DNA of 64,000 bases from Tolypothrix bouteillei VB521301. GTDB lineage: Bacteria > Cyanobacteriota > Cyanobacteriia > Cyanobacteriales > Nostocaceae. The notes under the pieces are model-generated. The model made no database searches, had not been told where the DNA came from, and saw nothing but the letters and a program-made list of their open reading frames with translations. The position numbers were made by a program, and so were the translations under genes. The stretch is from assembly GCF_000760695.4 (NCBI RefSeq), contig NZ_JHEG04000001.1:7563617-7627616 (forward strand). The letters run 5' to 3'. How positions within the stretch are numbered: position 1 is the first letter of the stretch; every line of letters begins with the position of its first letter. Shown here in pieces: positions 53,901 through 61,736 of this stretch.

Positions 53901-56042
53901 GAACAAGTCCAATCTGGAGCAATTCACCTACCCAACAATGCCAATAGAACTTTGAACTACATCGCTCGGAGCAACTACACGTTTGATGATTATTTTGACG
54001 GTATGATGTCGGAAGTACGCCTTTGGAAAAAGGCTCGTAATCAAGAAGAATTGCTCAAGGATATGCAACGTCGTTTGTTAGGAAATGAGGAAGGTTTGAT
54101 TGGTTATTGGTCATTGAATGAAGGACGTGGCAATAAAGTTTTAGATAAGACTACCAATAGCAACACGGGTATGATTCATGGGGCTATTTGGCCGCAGTCC
54201 TACGAATCGGATTACTTGCAACCCGTTTTGACATTTGATGGCAAGGATGATTATGTAGAAGTTCCAGAGCATACTAACCTTAGCAATCAAGTCACAGTTT
54301 CAGCTTGGGCGAGAAGCAATACCCCAACGTGGAACCAATACGGTTGTTTGGTTTCCAAACGCAATCCTTTTAGTTTGCACCCCGAAGCTGGTGGCAAAAC
54401 TTTTCATTTTTATATCCGTTCTGGTGTATGGAAATGTGCTAGTTTTACACCGAACATAGACATTACCCAGTGGCACCATTACGCAGGTACGTTTGATGGC
54501 AGAACTATTCGTTTGTATATCGATGGTGAAGAGGTAGCTCGCACGGAAGCACCAGGACAATTAAATAATGATAACGGTCGTTTGTATATAGGGAGGGATG
54601 TTGAGTCGCCATCTCGATATTTCAACGGTCAAATTTCTGAAGTTCAAGTCTGGGATAAAGCACTTACCCCAGCAGAACTGCAAGAGCACATGCACCGTTC
54701 TCTGGTGGGGAATGAGCGAGGGTTAATTGGGTATTGGCCTTTAAATGAAGGGTCTGGAGATAAAGTTTTAGATCGTTCTCACCGTGCTTTGCATGGAAAA
54801 GTTTTTGGCGCAGCTTGGGATGGACAAATCTTCTTTGAGAATGAACCGTTAATTACCAGACGGGGATGGCAGCAAGTACAAAAGTTACAACCCACTGACT
54901 TAAACAGTAACGCTTTCTTTGGCGAAGAAGCAGCAATTAGTGGCGAGTGGGCGATCGTCAGTGCTCGCAAAGCAAATGGATCGCGTTTGCTAGAAGCTGG
55001 AGCCGCTTACATTCTCCAATTGCAGAACAAGATGTGGCATCTCAAGCAAAAGTTGCAACCTCATGACTCTCGTGTGGGCGATCAATTTGGGTGTGATGTC
55101 GATATTAGTGGGGAATGGGCAATTGTCGGAGCGAGAAAAGCAGATACTGTGGGAATGCAAGATACTGGAGCTGCTTATGCTTTTCGTTTGGAAAACAGGG
55201 TATGGCAGCAGGTACAGAAACTGCAACCCATTGACTTGGCTGCTCGCGATTACTTTGGCAAAGGTGTAGTTATGAGTGGCGATTGGGCTTTTATTGGGGC
55301 TTACAATGCCAGAGCTAACAGCATTCAAGGGGCTGGAGCAGTGTATGTTTTCCATTTGGAAAATGGAATGTGGCAGCAGGTACAGAAGTTGCAACCAAAG
55401 GATTTGGGTATTAACCAATGCTTTGGGAACTCTATGGCTATTAGCGGGGAGTGGGCAATTATCGGTGGTGGCGATCGCTACGCCTCTGCTAATGTTAAAC
55501 GTCCGGTTGGAGGTGCTTATATATACCGTTTGGAAAATGGTGTGTGGCAACTCAAACAGAAGTTGCAATCTGCTCAAGTTGATGGTAAGGATTTATTTGG
55601 GTACTCTGTAGCGATCGCAGGAGAACATGCTTTTGTCGGGGCAGTCGGTACTAAAGTTGGCAATGTTCTCGCTGCTGGCAATGTTTATACGTACCAATTG
55701 GAGAAAGGAGTCTGGCAAATTAAACAAAAACTGCAAGCCGAGTATCCCAAGTATTGTGGATTTTTTGGTGCGACAGTGGCGATCGCTAAAGATGTGGCGA
55801 TCGTTGGTTCCACCCGTGCCAATTCTGCCAAAATTATTGATACTGGAGATGCTTGCGTTTTCCATTTAGAAAAAGGTCTGTGGCAGCAAAAACAGAAACT
55901 GCAACCAGCCGATTTGCATTACGAAAACTACTTTGGTTTCTGCACTCCCATTGATGGTGAGTGGGTTTTTAGCACTGCTGCTTGGGCAAACAATTCCCAC
56001 TTCCGCAGGGTAGGTGCTATCTACATTTTCCAAGGTCGTTAA
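50910..56042 (+). CDS. Giant LamG protein 2: six LamG domains and seven-bladed propeller
   Basis: 1710 aa from the ATG at 50910 (MPNTQINYLPYVLKF); the longer upstream frame runs through a common intergenic sequence and is not credible. Six LamG domains with end motifs near residues 180, 395, 623, 840, 1065 and 1273, then seven WQQxQKLQP...FG propeller repeats (1317-1708). Same domain order as the neighbour but one more LamG and no coiled coil, so they arose by tandem duplication followed by domain gain and loss. No signal peptide. It starts 110 bases after the first gene, presumably one operon. Confidence 0.88.
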   Translation: MPNTQINYLPYVLKFDGQSDRIILPELNINYSQGLTVEAWIYYNSFTSGASIVDFSNGALNNTIIFANQGATDTLCLQINNQQILAEKALETGKWLHLAATVDAAGNVKIYKNSQEIQSGKIQLPESVNRTQNFIGNSHASEDGYFNGRLSEVRLWKHARLPEELQRDMHRRLEGNETGLVGYWPLNEGSGCTASQDGQIKGATWHQQIFFPIASPLSYPQPVLSFHGQSDYIEIKDPFVNNKEFTISLWVKPSVLNDGWHGLIGKQGDLYRKPGLWLCPSNSGLSYDSYDLNGKRYGETLNNFFEVENEWIHITWVKQATEYRFYRNGELFATYPAPEFFYTNKYTSYWIGRVDNFWWGEIAEVSIWSSPRTQEEIKASRYEHLVGNEPGLVSYWPFNEGIGQTVSDRTSCSNVGTIIGAIWQEEYSIKAFEQKANFIEYALEFDGVDDYIELFPESLPSGNQITVTFWAQGGSRLPKNATVIEAIAEDRQRVLSIQVPNVDGMVYFDCGCDVTQPNENYDRIEKAAQLYEYQGEWMHWAFVKNATVGDMEIYRNGLLWHSGKEKRKPLPKTRVANIGRLARAASAHYHGTLAELAIWNQAKTAAEIQANIGKALHGNEPNLVAYWPLQDGCGDLASNKASQQNYGKIKGAKWQEKIVNNRALHLPYSLYFQRFDNHIQIKDPFENDTEFTMSFWVKPSLLNDGAWHALIGHQGDKYRKPGIWMTPDKSGLMYESYDLTGKRYFALIDNFFEAKEKWIHITWVKQGTEYRFYRDGELLLTQPAPEKFFHNKETGYWIGKVDNFWAGVIAEFTVWNYARSTAEIKGNIYTRLRGNELGLVGYWSLNEGIGDIVRDKSDRANNGKIYFATWTQQNFIKPAAIRDEPNVIKSALKFDGHDDHISLPRMDFDYSQGFTIEAWVYYNSFKKSSRVIDFGNGIDKDNIIFANRETDNDLILEIKRDGVGQRIAAANVLEPGRWMHLAATVSADGTGKLYRNGEQVQSGAIHLPNNANRTLNYIARSNYTFDDYFDGMMSEVRLWKKARNQEELLKDMQRRLLGNEEGLIGYWSLNEGRGNKVLDKTTNSNTGMIHGAIWPQSYESDYLQPVLTFDGKDDYVEVPEHTNLSNQVTVSAWARSNTPTWNQYGCLVSKRNPFSLHPEAGGKTFHFYIRSGVWKCASFTPNIDITQWHHYAGTFDGRTIRLYIDGEEVARTEAPGQLNNDNGRLYIGRDVESPSRYFNGQISEVQVWDKALTPAELQEHMHRSLVGNERGLIGYWPLNEGSGDKVLDRSHRALHGKVFGAAWDGQIFFENEPLITRRGWQQVQKLQPTDLNSNAFFGEEAAISGEWAIVSARKANGSRLLEAGAAYILQLQNKMWHLKQKLQPHDSRVGDQFGCDVDISGEWAIVGARKADTVGMQDTGAAYAFRLENRVWQQVQKLQPIDLAARDYFGKGVVMSGDWAFIGAYNARANSIQGAGAVYVFHLENGMWQQVQKLQPKDLGINQCFGNSMAISGEWAIIGGGDRYASANVKRPVGGAYIYRLENGVWQLKQKLQSAQVDGKDLFGYSVAIAGEHAFVGAVGTKVGNVLAAGNVYTYQLEKGVWQIKQKLQAEYPKYCGFFGATVAIAKDVAIVGSTRANSAKIIDTGDACVFHLEKGLWQQKQKLQPADLHYENYFGFCTPIDGEWVFSTAAWANNSHFRRVGAIYIFQGR

Positions 56043-56324
56043 AGAATTTTAGATTTTGGATTTTGGATTGAACAATTTTCAATTTGGAATTCCTGAAGTG
56101 AGTCAGCAAACAGGTGAATGGAGAAAGCAATTTGCCTGTTTGCTTGCATACAACATTTTTCTAAAGCTTTGCTGTTGAGACCCTGTCTAGGAACGATCCA
56201 TTTAAGTTGAGAGATGCCACGCTTCAAGTCATCGGTTATTATGATATCAGGTGTTAAAAAGCATAAAGATTAGAAAAGTTGTTGATGATACAAATCGAAG
56301 CCATACTAGCAGAGGATTAATTAT

Positions 56325-56669
56325 ATGACTATTAAAGAACTCTTGCTCCAAGAAATTGAATCCTCACCAGAGTCTCTCTTAGAAGCAACTCTTGATTTTC
56401 TACGCTTTTTGAAAACAAAGCGAGTAGCAGAAAAAAAAGATACGCAACCCCCACACATTCAACTAGAAACAGCAGGTTCTGAAACCTTAAATCAACCACA
56501 AGAAAACCCGATAGATAGTTCTCAACTACCCTACCGTCCAGCTTCTGGCCGTTCCATCCTCAGACACGCAGGCACTTGGGCAGGCGATGACTTCGATGAG
56601 TGTCTTCACTCTGTTTACGCAACTCGTGGCAAAGCTAAGTTCGATTATGACTTAAATCCTTTTGAGTAA
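56325..56669 (+). CDS. Antitoxin-like protein of a VapBC-type pair (DUF2281-like N-terminus)
   Basis: 114 aa. The start MTIKELLLQEIESSPESLLEATLDFLRFLK is the short helical segment found in many cyanobacterial antitoxin-like proteins (DUF2281). The rest is polar and probably disordered, the part that would wrap a toxin. The stop overlaps the start of the PIN gene (TAATG), giving translational coupling. A decayed duplicate lies at 57770-57975. Confidence 0.78.
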   Translation: MTIKELLLQEIESSPESLLEATLDFLRFLKTKRVAEKKDTQPPHIQLETAGSETLNQPQENPIDSSQLPYRPASGRSILRHAGTWAGDDFDECLHSVYATRGKAKFDYDLNPFE

Positions 56670-57112
56670 TGTATTTACTAGATACAAATCACTGTAGTGC
56701 TATCATTCTTGGCGAACCAAACGTCATTCGTCGAATAACTGAGGTTGGAGAATTAAACATTGCTACTTGCGTAATTGTGCAGGGAGAACTTACATATATG
56801 ATGGAAAATTCTGCACAAAAGGAAACGAATCTCGCTTCTTTTACCGAATTTCTTGAAGATATACGCATCTATAATGTAACAGAGGGCACGGCTAATATTT
56901 ACGGTCAGATCAAAGCTGGTTTGATGAGACAATTTGGTCCCAAGGAAAAAAGCAAGCGGAGAAAAACTCAGGTAACAGACCTAGGCTTTGATGAAAATGA
57001 CCTTTGGATTGCGGCTGTAGCCTTACAACACAGTCTTACCGTTGTATCAGCTGATAGCGACTTTCAGAGAATTCAACAAGTTAGAACATTGTCTGTTCAG
57101 TCTTGGTTGTAA
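56669..57112 (+). CDS. vapC: PIN-domain ribonuclease, VapC-type toxin
   Basis: 147 aa. PIN motifs: LLDTNHCSAI with the first Asp (residue 5), GELTYM with Glu near residue 46, and FDENDLWIAAVAL and VVSADSDFQRI with the remaining acidic residues. VapC toxins cut RNA, usually tRNA. It directly follows and overlaps the antitoxin gene by one base. Confidence 0.9.
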   Translation: MYLLDTNHCSAIILGEPNVIRRITEVGELNIATCVIVQGELTYMMENSAQKETNLASFTEFLEDIRIYNVTEGTANIYGQIKAGLMRQFGPKEKSKRRKTQVTDLGFDENDLWIAAVALQHSLTVVSADSDFQRIQQVRTLSVQSWL

Positions 57113-57140
57113 ATTTTATGCGCTGGGAGAGATTGAGAAT

Positions 57141-57728
57141 ATGTCTCCACAAGAATTGGAAAAACTAATTCAGCAACATGGTGAAGCTGCCAAGGCATAC
57201 GAAAATGAGGCTGTTCAAATTGGCTACACCTATATAATTCCAAACTTTGGTTTTGATGCAGTCATGCAGAACACTCTGGATTTACTACTAGCTCCTAGAA
57301 AAGACTGGAATCATGGAGTGGTGGATATTCGAGTTTTTACAAAGCCTCACGACTATATACCCTTTGACTCGAACGAAGAAACTACAGAAATCGAAATTAT
57401 TGATTTCTGCTCACTTATCCGAAATATTTATCCTCATGAGTATCCTTATTACGAATTACCCGAATGGTGGACTGAGGAAGATATGCAAGCAGCCGCTGAG
57501 GTGCTCGATCCACTTGACTTTGCAATTTGGATACAAGATACATTTCGTCCTGATGAGTCAGAAGAAGAGATACTTGATATGTGGTTGAAGTCCGTGCAAC
57601 CTTACTTAGGCGAGGAGGTTCTCTTTTACAAGATGGAAGATGATAATAACTCCAATTGTGGTTTTGCTCCATATCTGTTTGTTGGAGATCGCTGTCTTAT
57701 TCTTGTTGTACGATGTTGGCAGCTATGA
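57141..57728 (+). CDS. Conserved hypothetical acidic protein, 195 aa
   Basis: From the ATG at 57141 (MSPQELEKLIQQHGEAAKAYENEAVQ); the frame upstream runs inside vapC and is not used. Acidic, with many aromatic residues in the middle (EYPYYELPEWWTEEDM). The last residues (CLILVVRCWQL) look unlike the rest, so a late frameshift is possible. No family recognised. It begins 28 bases after vapC. Confidence 0.6.
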   Translation: MSPQELEKLIQQHGEAAKAYENEAVQIGYTYIIPNFGFDAVMQNTLDLLLAPRKDWNHGVVDIRVFTKPHDYIPFDSNEETTEIEIIDFCSLIRNIYPHEYPYYELPEWWTEEDMQAAAEVLDPLDFAIWIQDTFRPDESEEEILDMWLKSVQPYLGEEVLFYKMEDDNNSNCGFAPYLFVGDRCLILVVRCWQL

Positions 57729-57769
57729 TAGTCATAATGCGATGTCAGTTATAAATTTCTCACAAACGA

Positions 57770-57975
57770 TGACTATTAAAGAACTCCGGCTCCAAGAAAT
57801 TGAATCCTCTCCAGAGTCTCTCTTACAAGAAACTCTTGATTTTCTACGCTTTTTAAAACCAAGCGAGTAGCAGAAAAAAAAGATACGCAACCTTACCGTC
57901 CAGCTTCTGGTCGTTCCATCCTCAGACACGCAGGAACTTGGGCAGACGGTGACTCCCATGAGTGTCTTCAGTAAC
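57770..57975 (+). pseudogene. Decayed duplicate of the antitoxin gene
   Basis: Nearly identical to 56325-56622: it keeps ATGACTATTAAAGAACTC and the 3' part (CCAGCTTCTGGTCGTTCCAT), but the middle is missing where CGCAACC joins TTACCGTCC, and the frame ends early (stop at about 57868). No toxin follows. A non-functional partial copy made by duplication and internal deletion. Confidence 0.85.
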
Positions 57976-58200
57976 AGGGGAAATTCGGCAAGGAGCGATC
58001 GCGACTTATTCGTAATTCAGGATCTACTTAATTAAAACCTCGGCAGACTTCTTTGCATCTTTGCGCCTTGCTCATTCCACTGTGAGTGAGGTTGTTGCCA
58101 AGTTAGGTTTAGATGCGACACGACGAGAGTGAAAAGCAACTCCACTGACTGTCTGTACTGTTACATTGAAGTTTGTTAGCAGAAATAGCTAAAATTTAAT
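57976..58200. other. Intergenic region after the antitoxin remnant
   Basis: No supported gene. It contains a CTTTGCATCTTTGCGCCTTG fragment of the dispersed kind and one near-HIP1 site. Confidence 0.35.
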
Positions 58201-58830
58201 TTAATTAACTCTTTTAGGTAGAGCCGAATCAAAAACCTGCTGTGCGGTAAAGTTAAGCTGGGGGAAGGTAGGGGAAACAATCAAGTCATTACCTGTAAAT
58301 TTAGTAATTTGGTACTCATCTCCAACAAGCTGGCATACTAAGAAAGTAGGTTGTTTAGGGTCCCCAATGAATTTTTTACCCCCTAGCCCTTTATAATCAG
58401 CAATCCAGTATTCAGGAATGCCCATTTCCTCATAGTCCCCAAACTTATCGTAGTAATCATCCCGCCAATTGGTACTGACAACTTCCACTACTAAAGGTAC
58501 GGATGCTGCTTGAGTAACTGTTGACTCTTTTTGGAAAAGAGGTTCGTTAGGGAGATTATCTAAATTTAGCAACACTATATCTGGAGAGTAAGTAGACTCG
58601 GCACCAGGAGTTTTAACAAATGTAGTTTTAGGTATCCCATAAGGTAAGTTGAGCCGATCAATCTCTAATGTTAGCTTGCGTGATAAAAATACGATGACTT
58701 TTTCATGGTCCCCAGTTGGTGGTGCCATTTCAACAATTACTGCTTTATGTAGCTCGTAGCGCTTCCCGTCGTTGGGGAACCACTCGATAAATTCTTCGTA
58801 GGTTACAGGTTTAGTTACCGCTTGGCTCAT
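58201..58830 (-). CDS. Uma2-family endonuclease-like protein (DUF820)
   Basis: 209 aa. The ATG at 58830 is fixed by a perfect GGAGGT ribosome binding site 6 bases upstream. Family pattern: YEEFIEWFPNDGKRYELHKA, YSPDIVLLN (Asp about residue 88), and LVVEVVSTNWRDDYYDK. Very similar to the genes at 8027 and 29248. No link to its neighbours. Confidence 0.9.
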   Translation of the reverse strand: MSQAVTKPVTYEEFIEWFPNDGKRYELHKAVIVEMAPPTGDHEKVIVFLSRKLTLEIDRLNLPYGIPKTTFVKTPGAESTYSPDIVLLNLDNLPNEPLFQKESTVTQAASVPLVVEVVSTNWRDDYYDKFGDYEEMGIPEYWIADYKGLGGKKFIGDPKQPTFLVCQLVGDEYQITKFTGNDLIVSPTFPQLNFTAQQVFDSALPKRVN

Positions 58831-59096
58831 AAGTTTACCTCCCACATATATTTGACTTTAACAGAGAGCGATTAACCATCCGTCAGATACGGATGGCTGG
58901 TTGTCTACGCCTTTGAAAATAAACTTAGCTGCCGAGAGTTACCAAAGCTACTAACCCTCACCTTGCTAGTCTAAAAGCATGGCTTGTTTGAATTCGCTAA
59001 CAAAGTCATAAAAGATGGGCAAGCCTCTGAGTCATAAAATCAAGAGATAAAATAAGGATTGCAACTGGTCTGACGGTCTTGGAGACAAACCCCAAT

Positions 59097-59660
59097 ATGG
59101 TACACGCAACATCCAATACACTGACATTGGAGGAGTTTCTACATTTACCAGCAACGAAACCAGCCAGTGAGTACATTGATGGTCAAATTATTCAAAAACC
59201 CATGCCACAAGGGAAACATAGTTTAATTCAAGGAGAGCTTGTCCCTACCATCAATATTGCAGTCAAGCCTAAGCGTTTGGCTCGTGCATTTCCCGAGTTA
59301 CGTTGCACTTTTGGCGATCGCTCAATTGTACCGGATATTGCAGTTTTTGTATGGGATAGGATTCCGCGTGATAAGAAAGGGGAAGTTGCCAACGCATTTT
59401 CCATCCCGCCAGATTGGACAATTGAAATTTTGTCTCCCGATCGACGCCAGACAAAAGTCACGAAAAATATTCTTTATTGTTTGAAGTATGGGACTCAAAT
59501 GGGTTGGTCGATCGATCCGGAAGAGCAAACGGTGTTTGTTTATCGTCCCAAGCAAGAAACTGAGGTTTTTGATGAACCAGATGCGCTGTTGCCCGTACCA
59601 TCTTTTGCAAGTGAGCTAAAACTGACAGTTAAAGAATTGTTTGCTTGGTTGTTAGAATAA
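59097..59660 (+). CDS. Uma2-family endonuclease-like protein, divergent subtype
   Basis: 187 aa from the ATG at 59097; an upstream TTG would add six residues. It belongs to another branch of Uma2: LTLEEFLHLPATKPASEYIDG, VPDIAVFVWDRIP (Asp near residue 84), and PPDWTIEILSPDRR with Glu. It is transcribed divergently from the preceding Uma2 gene with a 266-bp gap. Confidence 0.88.
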   Translation: MVHATSNTLTLEEFLHLPATKPASEYIDGQIIQKPMPQGKHSLIQGELVPTINIAVKPKRLARAFPELRCTFGDRSIVPDIAVFVWDRIPRDKKGEVANAFSIPPDWTIEILSPDRRQTKVTKNILYCLKYGTQMGWSIDPEEQTVFVYRPKQETEVFDEPDALLPVPSFASELKLTVKELFAWLLE

Positions 59661-59862
59661 GCAGTTACCCTATCAGGTAATCTTCATCAACCTGATTCCA
59701 CGCATCTTGTTCGCAAATCAAGATTTCATATTTTGCCCATTCCCTAACTCTTCGCAATGGGTGATTCAGAAATTTTTTGGCTATTTCTGCTTCTTTGTCT
59801 TCTCTTCGTGATCTTTGCGACGCCAGGTGCTTCAAGCCGGGGAACCCTAGTCGAGCACTGGC
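59661..59862. other. Intergenic region before the truncated phosphoesterase
   Basis: No gene supported. A segment with TCTTCGTGATCTTTGCGACG and GGCTTGTCTTTGCGGTTCC belongs to the dispersed cyanobacterial intergenic type and seems to have replaced the 5' part of the phosphoesterase gene. Confidence 0.4.
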
Positions 59863-59884
59863 TTGTCTTTGCGGTTCCATACAA

Positions 59885-60645
59885 AAGGGGGTAAAAAGCA
59901 GTTTTGTCACAATTCCCATCAAAAAGACTATGCTAACCATACGATCGCTTCTAAAAGCTTAATTGACCAACTAGAACAAAAGGGTCTAACTTGGAAAGGA
60001 TACTTTGAAGATATTCCATCGCCTGGTTCTGTTGCTGTTGTTGCCCCCAGTTTAAACCGCGTGCTGTATGCATCCAAGCATAATGGTTTTATGAACTTCA
60101 AGAAAGTCCAAGACGACCCGAATTTGTCGAGTAAAATAGTAGGGCTTGACCAGTTAACCACTGACCTAAAAAGCGGAAAAGTTCCCAACTACAGCCACAT
60201 CATCTTTAACCAGTGTCATGAAATGCATGGTTTGCAGGAATGTTCTAACCTGAAACAACTGATTCAAACTGGCGATGCAACGATCGGTCAATTTGTCAAC
60301 AAAATTACTAGTTCCAAGCTCTGGGCTGCTTCTGGTAACAATGCAATTATTATTACTTGGGATGAAGATAGCAATCCGCGTGATAAAGCTGAAATTCAAG
60401 GTTGCTGTGGTTTTGACCCTAGGAGTAAAGCTAACTTTGGCGGTGGTCACATTGCCACAATTGTAATTACCAATCACGGTTCACGCGGTGTTGCAGACAA
60501 CACACCTTACAATCACTACTCACTGTTACGAACTACAGAGGACGCTTTTGGCATCTACGAATACTTAAACTTTGCAGGCGATACAGCTAAAGGAGTTAAG
60601 CCGATGACGCCCCTGTTTGCAAACAAAAAAGTTGCTAAAAGCTAG
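59885..60645 (+). pseudogene. 5'-truncated phosphoesterase (phospholipase C/acid phosphatase family)
   Basis: About 250 residues of a family PF04185-type phosphoesterase: LIDQLEQKGLTWKGYFEDIPSPG, SHIIFNQCHEMHGL, NAIIITWDEDSNPRD, GGGHIATIVITNHG, and NHYSLLRTTEDAFGI. The catalytic N-terminal part and any signal peptide are missing; the frame instead begins inside a dispersed repeat. Most likely a broken gene. It overlaps the end of the converging acetyltransferase gene by 4 bases. Confidence 0.82.
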
Positions 60646-61118
60646 AATGTGTTTTTATTCAAAATTTTACGAAACACAATCTTGTCAGCACCTGCGGTGT
60701 AGAAGTCTCGGATGCGAGCCTCTTCCTCGTAGCCGCATTTTATGTAGAATGCCCGCGTGCGATCGAAGCTTGCTAAAGTTTCCACCAGTAGCATTCTCCC
60801 ACCGCGTGCTTTCAAAGTTTCTTCAACGTAGCGCATCAGTTTCCCACCTCTTCCTTTTCCCTGGTGGTCGGAGCGAATGGCTATCAATTGTAGGTTCCAA
60901 GTTTGCTCGGTCATCCGTTCGGGCTCACAGTAAGCGACTCCCACTGGTCCATCTTCGTCATCGTCGTCGGTGACCCAAAAAGCATCGCTGTCGCTGTTAC
61001 CGTCGAGGTAGTCAGCCAGCATTTTGCGAAGCACCTCGATCTCGTTCGGCTCGAAACCGATTGTCTTGGCTACAGCAATCAGCGCCTCTGCATCTTCGGG
61101 TTTTGTAGGTCGGATCAT
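60642..61118 (-). CDS. GNAT-family N-acetyltransferase
   Basis: 158 aa with the GNAT acetyl-CoA fold: MIRPTKPEDAEAL start, LQLIAIRSDHQGKGRGGKLM (motif A, Q/RxxGxG/A near residue 92), then LLVETLASFDRTRAFYIKCGY. Substrate unknown. It lies downstream (105 bp) of the FHA gene on the same strand, perhaps the end of the gvpN operon. Confidence 0.9.
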   Translation of the reverse strand: MIRPTKPEDAEALIAVAKTIGFEPNEIEVLRKMLADYLDGNSDSDAFWVTDDDDEDGPVGVAYCEPERMTEQTWNLQLIAIRSDHQGKGRGGKLMRYVEETLKARGGRMLLVETLASFDRTRAFYIKCGYEEEARIRDFYTAGADKIVFRKILNKNTF

Positions 61119-61222
61119 GGTAAACTTTAGTGTGTGCTTATTTTTACTTAATCTTGAAGATTTAGCTTCTCTTACATTTAGTCACATTTTTGACATCAAT
61201 ATTTCTAAGTGCAAAATTTACG

Positions 61223-61624
61223 TTAAAACATTGTGACTTCAAACTCTAAATCACCAAGCCTAATTTTACTGCCAACTGTAAGTAAGGCGGGTGCTGAGGG
61301 TTGGTTCGCTTCTTGGGATAAGAGTTGCAGCCCGTTAACAAATGTACCGTTACGACTGGCAAGATCCACAATCTGAAGTTTTTGATTGACCCACTGCACG
61401 ATCGCATGATGCCGCGATATAGTCATTATCTGGTCAGGTTCGTAGCCGCTCAAATCGATGTCAACAACGATATGAGGCGGATGATTGCGCCCAATGAGCG
61501 ATCGCAATCGATTCAGTGGAAAACTACTCTGAGCTTTTGGACCATTACGTACCACTAGGTAAGCCGTATCGGGAGTCAGTTGGCTCAGTCCAGGAATAGG
61601 ATCGCAACCCAGACCAGCAAACAT
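61223..61624 (-). CDS. FHA-domain protein (phosphothreonine reader)
   Basis: 133 aa, nearly all one FHA domain. Conserved residues are visible: SLIGRN (GR), ISRHHAIVQW (SxxH), and VDLASRNGTFVNG (NG). FHA domains bind phosphothreonine peptides, so the protein could read the output of a Ser/Thr kinase such as the kinase-FGE protein at 26972-28738. It follows the vWA gene by 95 bases that are full of simple repeats. Same strand as gvpN. Confidence 0.93.
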   Translation of the reverse strand: MFAGLGCDPIPGLSQLTPDTAYLVVRNGPKAQSSFPLNRLRSLIGRNHPPHIVVDIDLSGYEPDQIMTISRHHAIVQWVNQKLQIVDLASRNGTFVNGLQLLSQEANQPSAPALLTVGSKIRLGDLEFEVTMF

Positions 61625-61628
61625 TATG

Positions 61629-61736
61629 AACCTCCTAAAAAGGATGAAGGATAAAGGATAAACGATGAAATATGAACGAGAAAGGGTGAAGGATTAAGAA
61701 GTAAAATATAATTCATAATTCATAATTCATAATTCA
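61629..61736. repeat. Simple tandem repeats, including TAATTCA x4
   Basis: Four perfect TAATTCA heptamers at 61709-61736 overlap the end of the vWA gene, and a purine-rich degenerate array (AAGGATAAAGGATAAACGATG) lies at 61636-61665. Heptanucleotide arrays are typical of heterocystous cyanobacteria. The last codons and the stop of the vWA gene lie inside the array. Confidence 0.85.

Noticed and set aside
54990..55577. 195-codon minus-strand frame
   Set aside because: Antisense shadow of the propeller repeats of the second giant gene.
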